Both the position numbers and the translations under genes were made by a program. A stretch of DNA of 6,975 nt, taken from contig JANWHL010000154.1 in NCBI GenBank assembly GCA_025450405.1, positions 1 through 6,975 on the forward strand, in the 5' to 3' direction. This stretch comes from Ktedonobacterales bacterium (lineage in GTDB: Bacteria; Chloroflexota; Ktedonobacteria; Ktedonobacterales; JADMIN01). Positions 6,316-6,975 of this stretch are shown one piece after another. Position 1 is the first letter of the stretch, and each line of letters opens with the position of its first letter. The notes beneath the pieces were generated by a model. The model was not told the DNA's origin. It did not search any database and saw only the letters and a list, made by a program, of their open reading frames with translations.

Positions 6316-6732
6316 GTGATGGATCGGCAGCGAGAGCTGTTGTTCCGCACGATAGACTGCGCGCGGGTGCTGGTGCCCGACCTGGAGGCCGGGCTGGCGT
6401 TCTATCGCGACCGGCTGGGACATCCACTGATCTGGAGGACAGCTACCGCGGGCGGGCTCCGGATGATTGACACCACCGCCGAGATCGTGCTCCGGACCGA
6501 ACGGGCTGGGTCTGACGGTTCTGAAGTCGATCTGCTGGTGGTCTCGGCGGACGCCGCGGCGGAGGCCGTGGTGGCGGCGGGCGGGAGCGAGATCGAGCCG
6601 CCGTTCGACATTGCCATCGGGCGCCGCGTGGTCGTCGCGGACCCCTGGGGCACCCCGCTTGTGTTGCTGGATCTGAGCCGCGGTCCACTCGTCACCGGCG
6701 ATGACGGCAATGTGGTCGAGCCGTGCGAGTAG
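6316..6732 (+). CDS. Small VOC-superfamily (glyoxalase/bleomycin-resistance-like) protein
   Basis: This 138-residue cytoplasmic protein resembles the vicinal oxygen chelate fold. It has ARVLVPDLEAGLAFYRDRLGHPLIW (16-40), the usual first beta-alpha unit, and ends with VVVADPWGTPLVLLDLS (105-121), the usual last strand pair with the DPxG turn. Members are metal-dependent lyases, dioxygenases or drug-binding proteins. The expected first metal ligand (His in IDHV-like motifs) appears as Cys15 in TIDCARV, and the last position is D119 rather than a clear Glu. Metal binding is thus uncertain and the substrate is unknown. The start is GTG 6316, with GAGG 10 nt upstream. The adjacent ATG 6319 is equally possible and changes one residue. 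The 53-bp gap after hisS has no visible promoter, so cotranscription is likely. Confidence 0.82.
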   Translation: MMDRQRELLFRTIDCARVLVPDLEAGLAFYRDRLGHPLIWRTATAGGLRMIDTTAEIVLRTERAGSDGSEVDLLVVSADAAAEAVVAAGGSEIEPPFDIAIGRRVVVADPWGTPLVLLDLSRGPLVTGDDGNVVEPCE

Positions 6733-6805
6733 GCCACGTGTGGTCATGCCAAGCGGGTGAGGTGCGTGTGGTCGAGCATGTCGAACCATTCCGATCGCCC
6801 CGGCG

Positions 6806-6975
6806 TCATCCCATCGGGCCGGTCGACGGCAGTGGACCCATCGGCCCTGTCGGGTTGGCCCCAGGGACCGGCTGCCAGGTCTGACCGTCAAACCAGTACA
6901 GTCCGTCGGGCGAGCGGGGCGCGCCTGCCGTGGGTTGCGGGACCGGCTGCCACGCTTGGCCATCCCACCAGTACA
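6806..6975 (-). CDS. C-terminal end of an aromatic-repeat (YWxDGQxWQPVP) protein, 5' part beyond window
   Basis: The minus-strand frame is open from the right edge to TGA at 6808-6806 and encodes the last 55 residues of a protein whose start lies outside the window. Two copies of a motif are seen, YWWDGQAWQPVP (1-12) and YWFDGQTWQPVP (26-37), exactly 25 residues apart. They are joined by a Pro/Ala/Gly linker containing SPDGL. The tail is Gly/Pro-rich and contains TGPMG twice. The Trp-Asp-Gly-x-x-Trp pattern resembles DUF2510-like short domains common in actinobacteria and Chloroflexota, often found at the ends of membrane or secreted proteins. That link is inference. It converges with the VOC gene across 73 bp with no convincing terminator. 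Base composition and codon use match its neighbours. Function is unknown. Confidence 0.75.
   Translation of the reverse strand, partial: YWWDGQAWQPVPQPTAGAPRSPDGLYWFDGQTWQPVPGANPTGPMGPLPSTGPMG
6864..6975 (-). repeat. Tandem coding repeat, period 75 bp
   Basis: GGGACCGGCTGCCA at 6864-6877 recurs at 6939-6952, exactly 75 bp later, and the CCAGTACA that ends each unit recurs at 6893-6900 and 6968-6975. These encode the repeated aromatic motif. The middle of each unit differs at DNA level but keeps the protein pattern, which points to selection on the protein. The array continues past the right edge, so the copy number is unknown. Confidence 0.7.

Noticed and set aside
6737..6787. Direct repeat CGTGTGGTC (6737-6745 and 6765-6773) and a weak hairpin at 6770-6787 in the convergent gap
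   Set aside because: The repeat is only 9 bp. The hairpin has a 6-bp bulged stem and no T-run. Both are within chance, and no terminator can be called.

Overview
This window looks like ordinary chromosomal, G+C-rich bacterial DNA. By eye about two thirds of bases are G or C, and third codon positions are mostly G or C. GTG and TTG starts are common, Shine-Dalgarno sites are clear, and promoters are sigma-70 type. No phage, transposon, CRISPR, tRNA or rRNA signal was seen. Gene content and protein style would suit a high-GC Chloroflexota (Thermomicrobia-like) or an actinobacterial relative. That assignment is an impression and was not computed.

The left half (1-3570) is on the minus strand, and its genes read from right to left. 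First comes a class V PLP enzyme of the cysteine-desulfurase-like type (3570-2272). It keeps the PLP machinery but lacks the catalytic cysteine loop. A near-consensus promoter follows (TTGACA, 17 bp, TATACT; 2230-2202), then a leader of about 137 nt containing a perfect 14-bp palindrome and a hairpin. Next is a second, different class V aminotransferase of the alanine-glyoxylate/serine-pyruvate type (2058-916). Then come 81 bp holding two abutting 12-bp palindromes, and serA, D-3-phosphoglycerate dehydrogenase (834-1), which is cut by the left edge. The aminotransferase and serA probably form a serine-biosynthesis operon in which the aminotransferase could supply the phosphoserine transamination step.

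A divergent intergenic region (3571-3782) carries a good plus-strand promoter and a weaker minus-strand one. The right half reads rightwards: a membrane-anchored alpha/beta-hydrolase-fold protein with a degraded catalytic triad (3783-4817), hisS of the eukaryotic/archaeal-like sequence type (4859-6262), and a small VOC-superfamily protein (6316-6732). Gaps of 41 and 53 bp and the absence of visible internal promoters suggest one transcript.

At the right edge, on the minus strand and converging with the VOC gene, is the C-terminal end of a protein with a tandem aromatic repeat of 25 residues (Y-W-x-D-G-Q-x-W-Q-P-V-P). It ends at 6806.

No clearly new multi-gene system is visible. The points most worth a second look are the hydrolase without a catalytic histidine, the two unlike class V PLP enzymes beside serA, the palindromes in the serine operon, and the aromatic-repeat protein.
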